From: Pseudoflavonifractor phocaeensis
Lineage (GTDB): Bacteria > Bacillota > Clostridia > Oscillospirales > Oscillospiraceae
Assembly: GCF_016901955.1 (NCBI RefSeq)
Contig: NZ_JACJLC010000001.1
Span: 86,050-150,049, forward strand
DNA: 64,000 nucleotides
Direction of reading: 5' to 3'
Shown here: piece after piece, positions 16,630 to 25,175 of the stretch
Layout: every line of letters starts with the position of its first letter
How positions within the stretch are numbered: position 1 is the first letter of the stretch
The notes under the pieces: model-generated
The model's database searches: none
Told to the model about the DNA's origin: nothing
Seen by the model: the letters and a program-made list of their open reading frames with translations, nothing else
Translations under genes and position numbers: made by a program

Positions 16630-17087
16630 AGGCGCTCTCTCCCAAACAAAATAATTCAAAATTCACAGAAAACCATCTCCGCTCTCAGCGGAGCTTGGCG
16701 CTGATGCATAAGTTCCGTGATGCGTAAGGGAATGATTGACAGAGAAAGCGTGGGCTGTATGGTTGACCCTATTATAACATGCTTGTGGAATGGATGCAAG
16801 CAAAACGAAAGTTGATTGCAATATTTCAAATAAGTTTCACAGGAAGTCGGAGTGCATAATAAAGTTTCATAAAATTTAATTCGTCAAAATAAACATATAA
16901 ACAATATTAAGTTTGTCATAAACTGATAAACTTGTATTTCTACTTGAAAAAATAGCGCCACGGTATATACTTTGACTAACAAAGTGGGGAAATAAGTGGT
17001 AAATAACAAGTGCAATAAAATGAAATAAAAAGACTGAAGAGTAAGTGGTAACACAAAAAGTAACTTTTTGGAAAGGAGGAGAAAGCG
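16630..17087. promoter_or_regulatory. AT-rich control region between the LacI gene and the truncated ABM gene
   Basis: A 458-bp gene-free stretch. It contains motif GAAAGTTGATTGCAATATTT at 16807-16826 (shared with 18881-18900) and a rightward promoter with TTGAAA at 16944-16949 and TATACT at 16966-16971, 16 bp apart. That promoter reads into the truncated gene at 17088. I see no terminator or RNA gene in it. Confidence 0.55.
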
Positions 17088-17207
17088 GTGTGGGTGGTGA
17101 ATGGTACCTATGTGATCCTGCCGGGGCAGCGGGAACACTTTACCAGTGCTGCCGCGGAGCACAGGATCGTGGAACAGATCCGAAGCGAACAAGGCAACGT
17201 AAGCTAG
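17088..17207 (+). pseudogene. Truncated ABM (antibiotic biosynthesis monooxygenase) domain gene
   Basis: A 39-codon reading frame from GTG 17088, with AAAGGAGGAG upstream and a good promoter at 16944-16971. Its product starts WVVNGTYVILPGQREHF and aligns without gaps to the first 39 residues of the 99-residue ABM protein at 18541-18840 (WIVSGTYVIKPGKRDAF), with about 40 percent identity by eye. It then stops at TAG 17205-17207, whose bases overlap the TAG stop of the convergent mmgE gene. About 60 C-terminal residues are missing. I read it as the 5' remnant of a second ABM gene cut by a rearrangement at the mmgE 3' end. Confidence 0.75.
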
Positions 17208-18454
17208 GCGACCTCGCCCACATAAGTAGAGCCGTCCTCCATGGTGACGGTGACCTTGGCGGGATACCGGTCGGGATAGACTGCCTCAAACTCCGGATTG
17301 ATCTCCCAGGTTACCAGATCGCAAAGATGGTTGATCCGCTCGTCTTTGATGGCCTCCTCCGTAAAGCTTTCGGGAATTACCCGCCCTTTCACCAGTCCGC
17401 AGGCGATTTCGTAGAACAGGGAGAACTGCGCGTTGACGGTGTTCTGAGGATGACGCTTCATATCTACTGGCTGACACAGCTTGGTGTCGGTGAAACGGTT
17501 GCACTCGGCGTGGATTGCCTTGACCTTTGTCCAGTCGAATCCAGGCTGGTTGTGGATATCGATGGCACAGTCGCAGAAATTATTGGTAAAGCGGCAGCAG
17601 GAGTGGAGTTTGATGGAGTTGTCGGCCATTTCCCACTTCTTGCCGAAATTCTCAACCAGCTTGCTGCCGTCCTGGATGCCGTCGGGGAGGACGGGGTCGT
17701 AGCCGACAGAGCCGCCCTTGTAGGAGAAGCAGTTGAGCCAGCCGTCCTTGTCCTCGTAAACGGCTGCGGGAGCGAAATAGCCCGCCTTGCCCATCTCGGC
17801 TGCCAGTACACCGTTCATGGCGGACTGACCGGCATGGAACCGCTTGGTCCAGGAGCCGTTGGAGTTAAAGGCGCCCAGACCGCCGGCGGCAGAGCCGGCC
17901 ACGCCCAAGACGTCCACTGTCTGCTGGACATCCAGCCCCATGACCTTTGCTGCGCCTGCCGCCGCGCCCATAACGCCGCAGGTGCCGGTCAAATGCCAGC
18001 CGGCGTAATAGGAGGTGCCAAGGAAGGCCTCGCCGGAGCGGATGGTCACGTCGGAGCCGATGATGTACGCCAGGAGGACCTCGGCCCCGGATTTACCGTA
18101 CTTTTCGGCCAGTGCCAGAACCGCAGGCAGTACAGCGACGGAAGCGTGCTGGGTACCTTCCCGGTGGTCGTCGTCATAGTCCTGGCTGTGGCCGGTGGTG
18201 CCGTTGATCAGGGCGGCCATCATGGTGTTGGTCTTTTCGCCGGTGCCGAAAATAGTGCAGTCGCCGTCGGGGGCGATGTGCTTTACCGCTTCACGAATGA
18301 CCTTGGCGTTGATGATCTGACTGCCGGAGAGAATGCAGCCCAGACAGTCCAGCATGAAGACCTTTGCGTTGTCAAGGGTGCGCTGATCGATGTCGGAAAG
18401 GCTCAGCTTGGTGCTGATCTCCGCGATCTGCTGGGAGTAGGTTTTGTTTTCCGT
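17204..18454 (-). CDS. MmgE/PrpD-family protein with apparent ACG start
   Basis: MmgE/PrpD proteins include 2-methylcitrate dehydratase, cis-aconitate decarboxylase and related lyases; the substrate here is unknown. The frame contains family stretches MLDCLGCILSG, GHSQDYDDDHREGTQHAS and FHAGQSAMNG. The first in-frame ATG (18355) would delete about 33 conserved residues. Homology extends upstream through TKLSLSDIDQRTLDNAKVF to codon ACG at 18452-18454, which lies six bases after the ribosome site GAGGTGAT, with an in-frame TGA just before it. The natural start looks like ATG changed to ACG, giving 416 residues from ACG. Expression may be very low, so the gene may be decaying. It follows the ABM gene on the same strand. 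Confidence 0.75.
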   Translation of the reverse strand, partial: TENKTYSQQIAEISTKLSLSDIDQRTLDNAKVFMLDCLGCILSGSQIINAKVIREAVKHIAPDGDCTIFGTGEKTNTMMAALINGTTGHSQDYDDDHREGTQHASVAVLPAVLALAEKYGKSGAEVLLAYIIGSDVTIRSGEAFLGTSYYAGWHLTGTCGVMGAAAGAAKVMGLDVQQTVDVLGVAGSAAGGLGAFNSNGSWTKRFHAGQSAMNGVLAAEMGKAGYFAPAAVYEDKDGWLNCFSYKGGSVGYDPVLPDGIQDGSKLVENFGKKWEMADNSIKLHSCCRFTNNFCDCAIDIHNQPGFDWTKVKAIHAECNRFTDTKLCQPVDMKRHPQNTVNAQFSLFYEIACGLVKGRVIPESFTEEAIKDERINHLCDLVTWEINPEFEAVYPDRYPAKVTVTMEDGSTYVGEVA

Positions 18455-18540
18455 TGCGGTATCACCTCAAATTAAAAATATTTATCTTCTGATATGTGGT
18501 GGAAGCGTCCTTGTGAGGAAGCTGCCCTCCTTAATACTGT

Positions 18541-18840
18541 TTATTGCTCGGTCAGTTCGCCCAAAACGCCCGGATAAAAACCGGTCTGATAGGATTCCTT
18601 CAATGATTTCAGGTCTTGCGCCACGTGGGGTGCCTCCAGATGGGCCTTCCATGCGGCCTCGCTGGTCCACCGCTCTACGAAAAAGACCTGATCCGCATCC
18701 TCCAGGGGATAGTAGTAGTCATAGCCTATATTGCCGTCTTCTTTCAGGATTTTATCCAAGATTCCCTGGGCGATGACCTGCTCCACGAACGCATCGCGTT
18801 TGCCGGGCTTTATGACATAGGTGCCGCTTACAATCCACAT
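18541..18840 (-). CDS. ABM-domain protein (YgiN-like putative quinol monooxygenase)
   Basis: A 99-residue single-domain protein with the dimeric alpha/beta-barrel ABM fold signature: N-terminal WIVSGTYVIKPGKRDAF and the central YYYPLEDADQVFFVERW. Such proteins act on quinone- or polyketide-like aromatics, or only bind small ligands; several lack any known activity. It is the first gene of a pair with mmgE/prpD 86 bases downstream. The shared 20-bp motif lies 40 bp upstream of the start. A truncated paralogue lies at 17088 on the other strand. Confidence 0.8.
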   Translation of the reverse strand: MWIVSGTYVIKPGKRDAFVEQVIAQGILDKILKEDGNIGYDYYYPLEDADQVFFVERWTSEAAWKAHLEAPHVAQDLKSLKESYQTGFYPGVLGELTEQ

Positions 18841-19236
18841 GACGATTCCCTCCTCTTAATTTGTGTAGAAGTGAAGGGGTGAAACTTGATTGCAAATTTT
18901 ACTCCCAATTTGTTTCATTGAGTTTTACAACAAACTAAGACGGTGTTTCACCCGCTTGATAGGTAAATTATATACCTGCTCAAAAATACTTTCAAGAAGA
19001 AAAAAGAAATTTGTACATAAACTCCAAATAGATAGAAAGAGGGACAATAGTGCATAAAGGCAAAATAGCGCATATATTTGGAAATTATAGATAAAACAAC
19101 TTGCGAAATTTAAACAACAACTTACAAATTATTTTACTTGTGCTTATTGTGTTTTGGTGGGGATGTGTGATATAATTGTGAAAAAATTCTGGCACTTTCA
19201 TGGGAGCTATCTATAAATCAGGGAGGGGCTGATGTC
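18841..19236. promoter_or_regulatory. Divergent AT-rich control region (ABM/mmgE and ferredoxin/aor)
   Basis: A 396-bp gene-free stretch. It carries motif GAAACTTGATTGCAAATTTT at 18881-18900 and a pair of 9-bp inverted arms GGGTGAAAC (18877-18885) and GTTTCACCC (18945-18953). A rightward promoter has TTGTGT at 19147-19152 and TATAAT at 19171-19176, 18 bp apart, leading to the ferredoxin gene at 19237. Confidence 0.55.
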
Positions 19237-19782
19237 ATGGAAGACAAGAAAACGGCGGTACGGGAAGAGCTGAAGCATTATGGCAATCATGTGGTACAGT
19301 ATGCGCCTGATTATTCCATCTGCGCGGGCTGCGTTTCCTGTTCCATCATGTGCGGACTGCTCCATGAGGGATTTACCGGTCCGGGCAACAGCAGGATCAA
19401 GGTGGAGATCGACCGGCGGCACATGCTCCACCGTGTGCTGACCTGCTATCACTGCAAGGATCATCCCTGCTATGACGCCTGTCCGAAAAAAGGGGCGGCG
19501 ATGAAGATTGACGACAAGCTTGGTGTGGTCTACATTGACGAGGCGTACTGTATTGGGTGCGGATTGTGTGCCAAACACTGTAAATTTACGCCATCACGTA
19601 TTACTATGATAAAGGATAAAGTCCGCAAGGAGTGGAAGGCGGCCAAGTGTGACCTATGCCGCGGACGGGAAGAGGGCCCTGCCTGCGTGCAATATTGCCC
19701 TGTGCGGTGCCTGGGCCTGAGCGACAATTCGCAGTATGTGGACGAGCAGCTGGTGCCCGGAGTGAAGGGGGAGGAGTGCTGA
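19237..19782 (+). CDS. Four-cluster [4Fe-4S] ferredoxin subunit (YdhY/DmsB type)
   Basis: A 181-residue electron-transfer subunit with four cysteine groups of the DmsB/HycB pattern: CAGCVSCSIMC near residues 29-39, CYHCKDHPCYDAC near 70-82, CIGCGLCAKHC near 106-116 and CDLCRGREEGPACVQYC near 138-154. In E. coli the similar YdhY lies beside the tungsten/molybdenum oxidoreductase YdhV, and the gene here is likewise followed one base later by an AOR-family gene. That partner is broken, so this subunit may have no active partner. No twin-arginine signal, so cytoplasmic. Confidence 0.85.
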   Translation: MEDKKTAVREELKHYGNHVVQYAPDYSICAGCVSCSIMCGLLHEGFTGPGNSRIKVEIDRRHMLHRVLTCYHCKDHPCYDACPKKGAAMKIDDKLGVVYIDEAYCIGCGLCAKHCKFTPSRITMIKDKVRKEWKAAKCDLCRGREEGPACVQYCPVRCLGLSDNSQYVDEQLVPGVKGEEC

Positions 19783-19783
19783 C

Positions 19784-21483
19784 ATGCCGAATTTCAAGGT
19801 AAAGGACATACTGGACAATCCCGAAAACAAAATGGGTCTGTATGGCTTCTGCGGAAAGATCCTCCGCATCAACCTGACGGAGCGGCGGGTCAGTACGGAG
19901 AGCATCTATCCTTATGTGCCGGAGTACATCGGCGGGCGGATGATCATCAACCGCATTTTCTGGGACGAGGTGCCCATGGGGACAGGACCCTTTGACGAGG
20001 AAAACAAGTTTATCTACATGACCGGTCCCACTACGGGAACAGGTATTCCCGCCGGAGGCAGGAGCGCCGCCTGTTCTATTGGCTGCGCCAACAATCCGGA
20101 GATGTTTACCTGGGGCAATATCGGCGGATATTTTGCCACGGAGCTGAAATACGCGGGCTATGATGGTTTTATCCTGGAAGGGCGGGCCGACCAGCCAACC
20201 TATGTAAAGATCGAGGATGATAAGGTGGAGTTTTTGCCCGCCGGCGAGCTGTGGGGGCTGAGGGTGCATCCCACGCAGGATAAACTGGAGCAGCTCCACG
20301 GACGGGAGTTCCGCAGTCTGGTAAGCCGGATACTTCCGACCCTTATCTGGAGCAGCTGAATCAGTCCATTCCTCCGGATGTGCTCAACTACTGGGGGCCT
20401 GACTATGACCGGGCCACTATTGTCAACGACATGTGCAACGACTATGGCATTGACAAGTGGGAGATCCTGATCTGGCTGCAATCCTGGCTGTCCATGTGCA
20501 AAAAGGAGCACCTGCTGGACGGAAACGACCTGGGCACCGGGATGGAAGTGGACGTGGACAATGTGGAGTTCATGAAGCGGTTCATCACCAATCTGGTCTA
20601 CCGCAAGGGATACTATGGCGACCTTTTCGCGGAGGGCATGTCCAGGGCTATCCGGACAATGGGGTATGAGACCTTCAGCGAGACCATTTATCACGGACGA
20701 TATTCCATGGCGCTGGGCGGCAAGCGCATTGATCTGCCGGTCAGCCTGGAGGCGGCGTGGGGACAATCGGTGCACTGGCAGGGGAGAGGATTCCAGGGCG
20801 CCATTGATAAGCCTACCTGGCTGGCCATGAATCTGATCAATATGACCTCCAGCCGGGACGCGCAGACAGTGGAGCATTTCCATTGCGAATTCAAATACCA
20901 TGCCGAGGCGGTCAAGGATCCCTACCACTGCCGCCATATCATTGACGCGATCATCCACACGCAATATTTTTCTGAGATCAAGGATTCCATTATGAGTTGT
21001 GAGTGGCAAAGCCCTGATTTTCGCTGGCCTACCATGGAGTGTGAAATGTATCAGGCCGCTACCGGCTATCAACTGACGGTGGAGGAGTTGGAACGGGCTG
21101 CCTATCGCTCCAAGCTCCTGTTCCGGGCCATCCTGATCCGGGACAGCCACCGCAGCCGAAAGCAGGAGATGGAGGCCATCTGGCGAACCATCAGTATTCC
21201 TGATTCCTATAATGAGACCGCCGATTGGACGCTGTGGAATGAGATGGTGGATGCCTATTATGAGGCCAGGGGCTGGGATTTGGAAACCGGCTGGCCCTAT
21301 CGGGAGACCTATGAGAAATATGGCCTGAAAGATGTGGCGGACACCATGGAAAAGCTGGGCCTGCTGCCGGTTCGTCCTGAGAAGCGGTGGAGGGACTATG
21401 GCCAGCCTCCATATGTAAAATTTGTAGAGAACAGAAGGTTGGAACCGGACTTCATATCCGCATCGTCATCCGAACCAGGATGA
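19784..21483 (+). pseudogene. Aldehyde:ferredoxin oxidoreductase (YdhV-like), internal deletion and frameshift
   Basis: ATG 19784 opens a frame with the AOR N-domain (MGLYGFCGKILRINLTE; MTGPTTGTGIPAGGR; GNIGGYFATELKYAGYDGF) for about 179 codons, up to REFRSLV near 20320. Homology then resumes in the next frame (SDPYLEQLNQSIPPDVLNYW) and continues to 21483, ending GLKDVADTMEKLGLLPV as in E. coli YdhV. Compared with the roughly 700-residue YdhV, about 160-175 residues are missing at the join, including the central cysteine cluster region (CHSCPIRC in YdhV). The cofactor-binding core is therefore gone and the product should be inactive. A good terminator follows at 21516. Confidence 0.85.
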
Positions 21484-21515
21484 ATAAAGAAAAAGTATTA
21501 TAAGCAACGAAAAAC

Positions 21516-21539
21516 GGCTGCCTCTGGCAGCCATTTTTT
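21516..21539. terminator. Terminator after the aor pseudogene
   Basis: A 7-bp GC-rich stem (GGCTGCC 21516-21522, GGCAGCC 21526-21532) with a three-base loop, followed by ATTTTTT. The opposite strand also has a T-run, so it can serve the leftward gene ending at 21586. Confidence 0.85.
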
Positions 21540-21585
21540 GCGAAATATTTTTTGTGGAGATGGCAGCCGCTTTGCACGGCTGGCG

Positions 21586-22284
21586 TTACAGCCTGAGAAC
21601 CGGGGCCTGTGGGTACTCGTTGCACAGCAACCGATAGGGAGGCTCGTCCTCCTCTATGGCCGGGAAGCGGCCCATGGGGGGATTGAACCGGTTGTCGGTG
21701 TTGTCGTTGTTGCACTGACTCACTTCCCCCAGCAGCACAGGGCCGGTACCAGGTTCCACGGAAAAATCATGGTACAGGCGCTGTGGAATGTAAATGCTCT
21801 CCCCAGGCGTGAGGCGGATCTGAGTACCTGCCGGTACAGTGCGGGTAAGTCCATCGGTGTGGACGGTCACATCGGTGTGTCGGTCCATCTCCTCATCGGG
21901 CAGAGAGCCGTACACCCGGATGAGTACATTACCTCCCCCACGGTTGATGATGTCCTCGGTCTTGAACCAGTGAAAATGATTGGGGGCGTACTGCCCTTCC
22001 TTCAGATAGAGTAGCTTCTCGGCATACACCTTGGGGTATTTGTCCGCTTTGGCCCGGTTGCCGTTGCGTATGGTGACCAGGGAAAAGCCCAGCTTGTCAA
22101 AGTTACCCATACCGTAGTCGGTGATGTCCCAGCCCAGCATACACTCTCGCACTTCGTCGTACTCTTGGCCAAGATGCCGCCATTCCTCCGGCGTGATATG
22201 GCAGAAGGGAGGCAGGTGGCAGCAGTGTTTCCGGCACATGGCCTCCATTTCTCTCAGCGCCCGGTTGATTTCAGATCGTTTCAT
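21586..22284 (-). CDS. D-lyxose ketol-isomerase-like cupin
   Basis: A 232-residue protein of the D-lyxose/D-mannose isomerase family, a metal-dependent cupin. It opens MKRSEINRALREME, as family members do, and has the metal site H103, H105 and E110 (HFHWFKTE) with H172 (LYHDF). It would interconvert D-lyxose and D-xylulose, or D-mannose and D-fructose. ATG 22284 follows AAGGAG. No sugar kinase or transporter adjoins it, so its physiological role is open. Confidence 0.85.
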   Translation of the reverse strand: MKRSEINRALREMEAMCRKHCCHLPPFCHITPEEWRHLGQEYDEVRECMLGWDITDYGMGNFDKLGFSLVTIRNGNRAKADKYPKVYAEKLLYLKEGQYAPNHFHWFKTEDIINRGGGNVLIRVYGSLPDEEMDRHTDVTVHTDGLTRTVPAGTQIRLTPGESIYIPQRLYHDFSVEPGTGPVLLGEVSQCNNDNTDNRFNPPMGRFPAIEEDEPPYRLLCNEYPQAPVLRL

Positions 22285-22453
22285 TTGCACTCCTTCCTGG
22301 CGGCCCGTGGGGTCTTCTTAGCGGAACCGCTCATGCTGGCCGGCTTGGCCCTGTATTTTATATCTGCATGAGTCGCTCGTTGCCTGTGTTCCCGCTCTCA
22401 TGGTACGCCAGACGGGCGGAACCGTAAATCCCGGACAGGCCTCGCCTCCCGCC

Positions 22454-23365
22454 TTAACAGGTCAGGTCCATCCAGTGCTTCATCTCCTCAATAAACAGTG
22501 GAATGGCCGGGTTTGGATCGTCCGCCCGCCAGGCGGCCACGATATCCAGGCCCACCTTGCAGTCCACCACCGGCAGGCATTGGATGGATGGGGTGCCGTC
22601 CAGCCGGCTCTGCCGCAGAATAGACATGGGAGCCAGCGCAATCCCTTCCCCGGTGAGGATCAGAGGAGCCAGCAGCTCCGCGCTGGAAACCACCTGCACA
22701 TGCTTCAGGGGGAAACCGCTGTTGGTAAAAAAGGCATAGATGATATCGTCGCTGAGAGCCGACAGATTCACCCCCGGCAGCAGGATCCGGCTGCGGGTGA
22801 GATCCCGCATATGTAGGCAGTCCCTGTGGCTTAGGGGGTGGCCGGCGGGGAGGACCGCCATGACCATATCCGGGCTGATAGCCTCATAGGTCACGTTACT
22901 TTTTCCCTTCACGTCGTAGGCAAGGGTAAATACCACATCGCAGCTTTTCCGGCTGCTCAGCAGGGATTCTTTCACCGAGGCGTATTCCCGAATAAAGACG
23001 GTAATGTTGGGGTGTTTCACCGTCATGCTGCGCAGGCATTGCATCAGTGCCGGGGACAGGGCGGAATCCAGATGGTGATAGCTGATACGCAGAGAGGCGG
23101 AACAGGAGTCCTTGCACTGCTCCATGGCGGTGGATAACTCATGCACCGCGCAGAGCACAGATTGGGCCTTATCGTAAAAGACCTGGCCCGCGCTTGTGAG
23201 GGAAACGCCCTTTTCCCGGTAAAACAGCTGCACACCCAGCTCCTCTTCCAGGGCCACAATGGCGCGGCTGATGGTGGGCTGAGCCCGAAACAGCTCGGCT
23301 GCCGCCTTGGAAAAACTGCCCCGCTCTACAATTTTCAGAAAGTATTCCATTTGCAGCAGCGTCAT
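22454..23365 (-). CDS. LysR-family transcriptional regulator
   Basis: A 303-residue LysR regulator. The N-terminal winged helix-turn-helix (YFLKIVERGSFSKAAAELF, then AQPTISRAIVALEEELG, about residues 8-44) is followed by a periplasmic-binding-like effector domain (about 90-300). ATG 23365 follows GGAAAGGAGG. It is divergent from the 15-gene catabolic operon starting at 23719 and is its most likely regulator, probably as an activator responding to a pathway compound. Confidence 0.9.
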   Translation of the reverse strand: MTLLQMEYFLKIVERGSFSKAAAELFRAQPTISRAIVALEEELGVQLFYREKGVSLTSAGQVFYDKAQSVLCAVHELSTAMEQCKDSCSASLRISYHHLDSALSPALMQCLRSMTVKHPNITVFIREYASVKESLLSSRKSCDVVFTLAYDVKGKSNVTYEAISPDMVMAVLPAGHPLSHRDCLHMRDLTRSRILLPGVNLSALSDDIIYAFFTNSGFPLKHVQVVSSAELLAPLILTGEGIALAPMSILRQSRLDGTPSIQCLPVVDCKVGLDIVAAWRADDPNPAIPLFIEEMKHWMDLTC

Positions 23366-23718
23366 AGCGCCGCCCTCCTTTCCGGTGCGCCGTCGTCGGA
23401 CGCATTTTTTGCGCAAATTCGACACAGACGTGATTTCATGGATTTTAACTTAATATAACATAGTTCAGCAATATAATGTTGCACAAATTGACCTATACAT
23501 TTTTGTAATGACTATCCATGAAAACTAACTGTTTTACGGCGCGCCCGACATTGTTTTATAATTAACACACAGTGGATGTGGTTAATTTGCCCATATAATG
23601 TAAAAAAGGAGGGGTAAAATCAGGAAAAAATAACGGGCATCTCCCGCGCGGTCCATATTCGCACAAGGAGACGTCCATATTGGACAACGAGGAATCTGAG
23701 TAGGTTGGAGGTTTGAAT
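23366..23718. promoter_or_regulatory. Divergent control region between the LysR gene and the 23.7-41.1 kb operon
   Basis: A 353-bp gene-free stretch. A rightward promoter has TTTACG at 23533-23538 and TATAAT at 23557-23562 with an 18-bp spacer. A second TATAAT (about 23593) could also serve. Just upstream lie short dyads of the T-N11-A type favoured by LysR proteins, for example AACAT...ATGTT near 23457-23480. The leader to the first gene is about 150 nt. Confidence 0.5.
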
Positions 23719-25143
23719 ATGAATCAGCAAACAGAGATAGCGGGCAAGCCGGCCGTGAATATCAATAAAATATCCTGGCTCTACTTCATCGCGCTCACCT
23801 GCCAAATGATCGGCAACTCCGTCATCAATTCCTTCGTATCCTTCTATGCCACAGAGCGGCTGCTGCTCAGTGCGGCGATGATGGCGGGCATCCTCACTGC
23901 CTCCCGGGTTTGCGACCTGGTCATCGGCACTTTGAGCGGTCTGGTGGTACAGAAGGTGTGTCCCCGGTTCGGCCAGTACCGCTCCTGGCTGCTCTATGGT
24001 CCGTTGATGGTGTCGATTGGCTCCACGCTCTGCTTCATTAACCTGGACGTGCCCATGGGCGTAAAGCTGTTCATGGTGTTCATCGGCTATATTGGCTACG
24101 GTACCGGCATGAGCTTTGTCCAGCTGGGACAGAACGGTCTGATCCCCAAGATCGCCGGCGCTGACGGTAGGGCCAGACAAAAGATCGCCTCCCGTATTAC
24201 CCAGGGACAGAACGTGGCCCGGCTGCTATCCTCCGCCATGCTGGTGCCCATGGTGCTTTTCTTTGATTCTCTGGGCAAGGTGGACGGCTATACCATGGTG
24301 CAGATCATCTTCTCGGTCATCGCTCTGGTAGGTCAGGCATTTCTCTTCGTGGCCCTGCGGGAAGTGGACAAGTATGATCCCCACTTCAAGGCCGAGGGCA
24401 TGGGCGGCAGTGTGAAAATCACCAAGATCCTAAGCACCGCCGTCACCAACAGTCAGTTGCTTATCCTGCTGCTGTCTGACGTGATCCGTTTTACCGCCAT
24501 GCAGGTCATTTCCGCTCTGGGCGCTTACTATTTCACCTATGCCACCGATAATTACAGCATGCTGACGGTGTCTATGACGGTGCAGGGCTTTGCCTCCGCG
24601 GCAGCGGCGTTCCTCTGCCCTCCCTTCTCCCGAAAGATCGGTAAGAAGAACTCCGCCATTCTGGCCGGGCTGGGCTGTATGCTCCCCATGATCTACCTGG
24701 GCTTCTTCTCCGGCGGGTCCTGGCTGGTGTACATCATCTGCAACAGCATTGCCCAGTTTACCTTCGTCATCCTGGCATGCAACGGACCCACCCTTTATAT
24801 TGACGCCGGTGAATACCAGCTGTATAAGACCGGCGTGGACAACCGTACCTTCGTGACCTCCATTTTTGGCATCGCCTCCAAGTTCTCCTGGATCTTCGTG
24901 GGCGGCCTCACCGCCGTGGTGCTCATTGGCTGCGGCTATGATGAGGTCAACAAGACGGTGGCGGACGTGGATATGATGATCAAGCTGGTGGGCGGCTTGC
25001 CCGCCGCCATGTTCCTGGTGTTCACCCTGCTGATGGCCTTCGGCTATCGCCTCAGCGAGGACCGGGTCAAGGTGGCCTATGAGGCCAACATTAAGACCAT
25101 GCAGGCCCGGGCAGACGCCGCCGCGAAAAACGATAAAGGTTAA
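23719..25143 (+). CDS. GPH-family (MelB-like) cation symporter
   Basis: A 474-residue membrane protein with about 12 helices of the glycoside-pentoside-hexuronide:cation symporter family. The family-typical late motif IDAGEYQLYKTGVDNRT lies near residues 363-379. ATG 23719 has GGAGG seven bases upstream; an earlier TTG at 23713 is possible. It is the first gene of the operon and is probably the substrate importer. Members usually carry sugars or sugar acids, but its neighbours point to an organic or amino acid, so the substrate is left open. Confidence 0.82.
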   Translation: MNQQTEIAGKPAVNINKISWLYFIALTCQMIGNSVINSFVSFYATERLLLSAAMMAGILTASRVCDLVIGTLSGLVVQKVCPRFGQYRSWLLYGPLMVSIGSTLCFINLDVPMGVKLFMVFIGYIGYGTGMSFVQLGQNGLIPKIAGADGRARQKIASRITQGQNVARLLSSAMLVPMVLFFDSLGKVDGYTMVQIIFSVIALVGQAFLFVALREVDKYDPHFKAEGMGGSVKITKILSTAVTNSQLLILLLSDVIRFTAMQVISALGAYYFTYATDNYSMLTVSMTVQGFASAAAAFLCPPFSRKIGKKNSAILAGLGCMLPMIYLGFFSGGSWLVYIICNSIAQFTFVILACNGPTLYIDAGEYQLYKTGVDNRTFVTSIFGIASKFSWIFVGGLTAVVLIGCGYDEVNKTVADVDMMIKLVGGLPAAMFLVFTLLMAFGYRLSEDRVKVAYEANIKTMQARADAAAKNDKG

Positions 25144-25175
25144 TCCTTTCAATTTTTCAGAAACAGAGGTTGATT

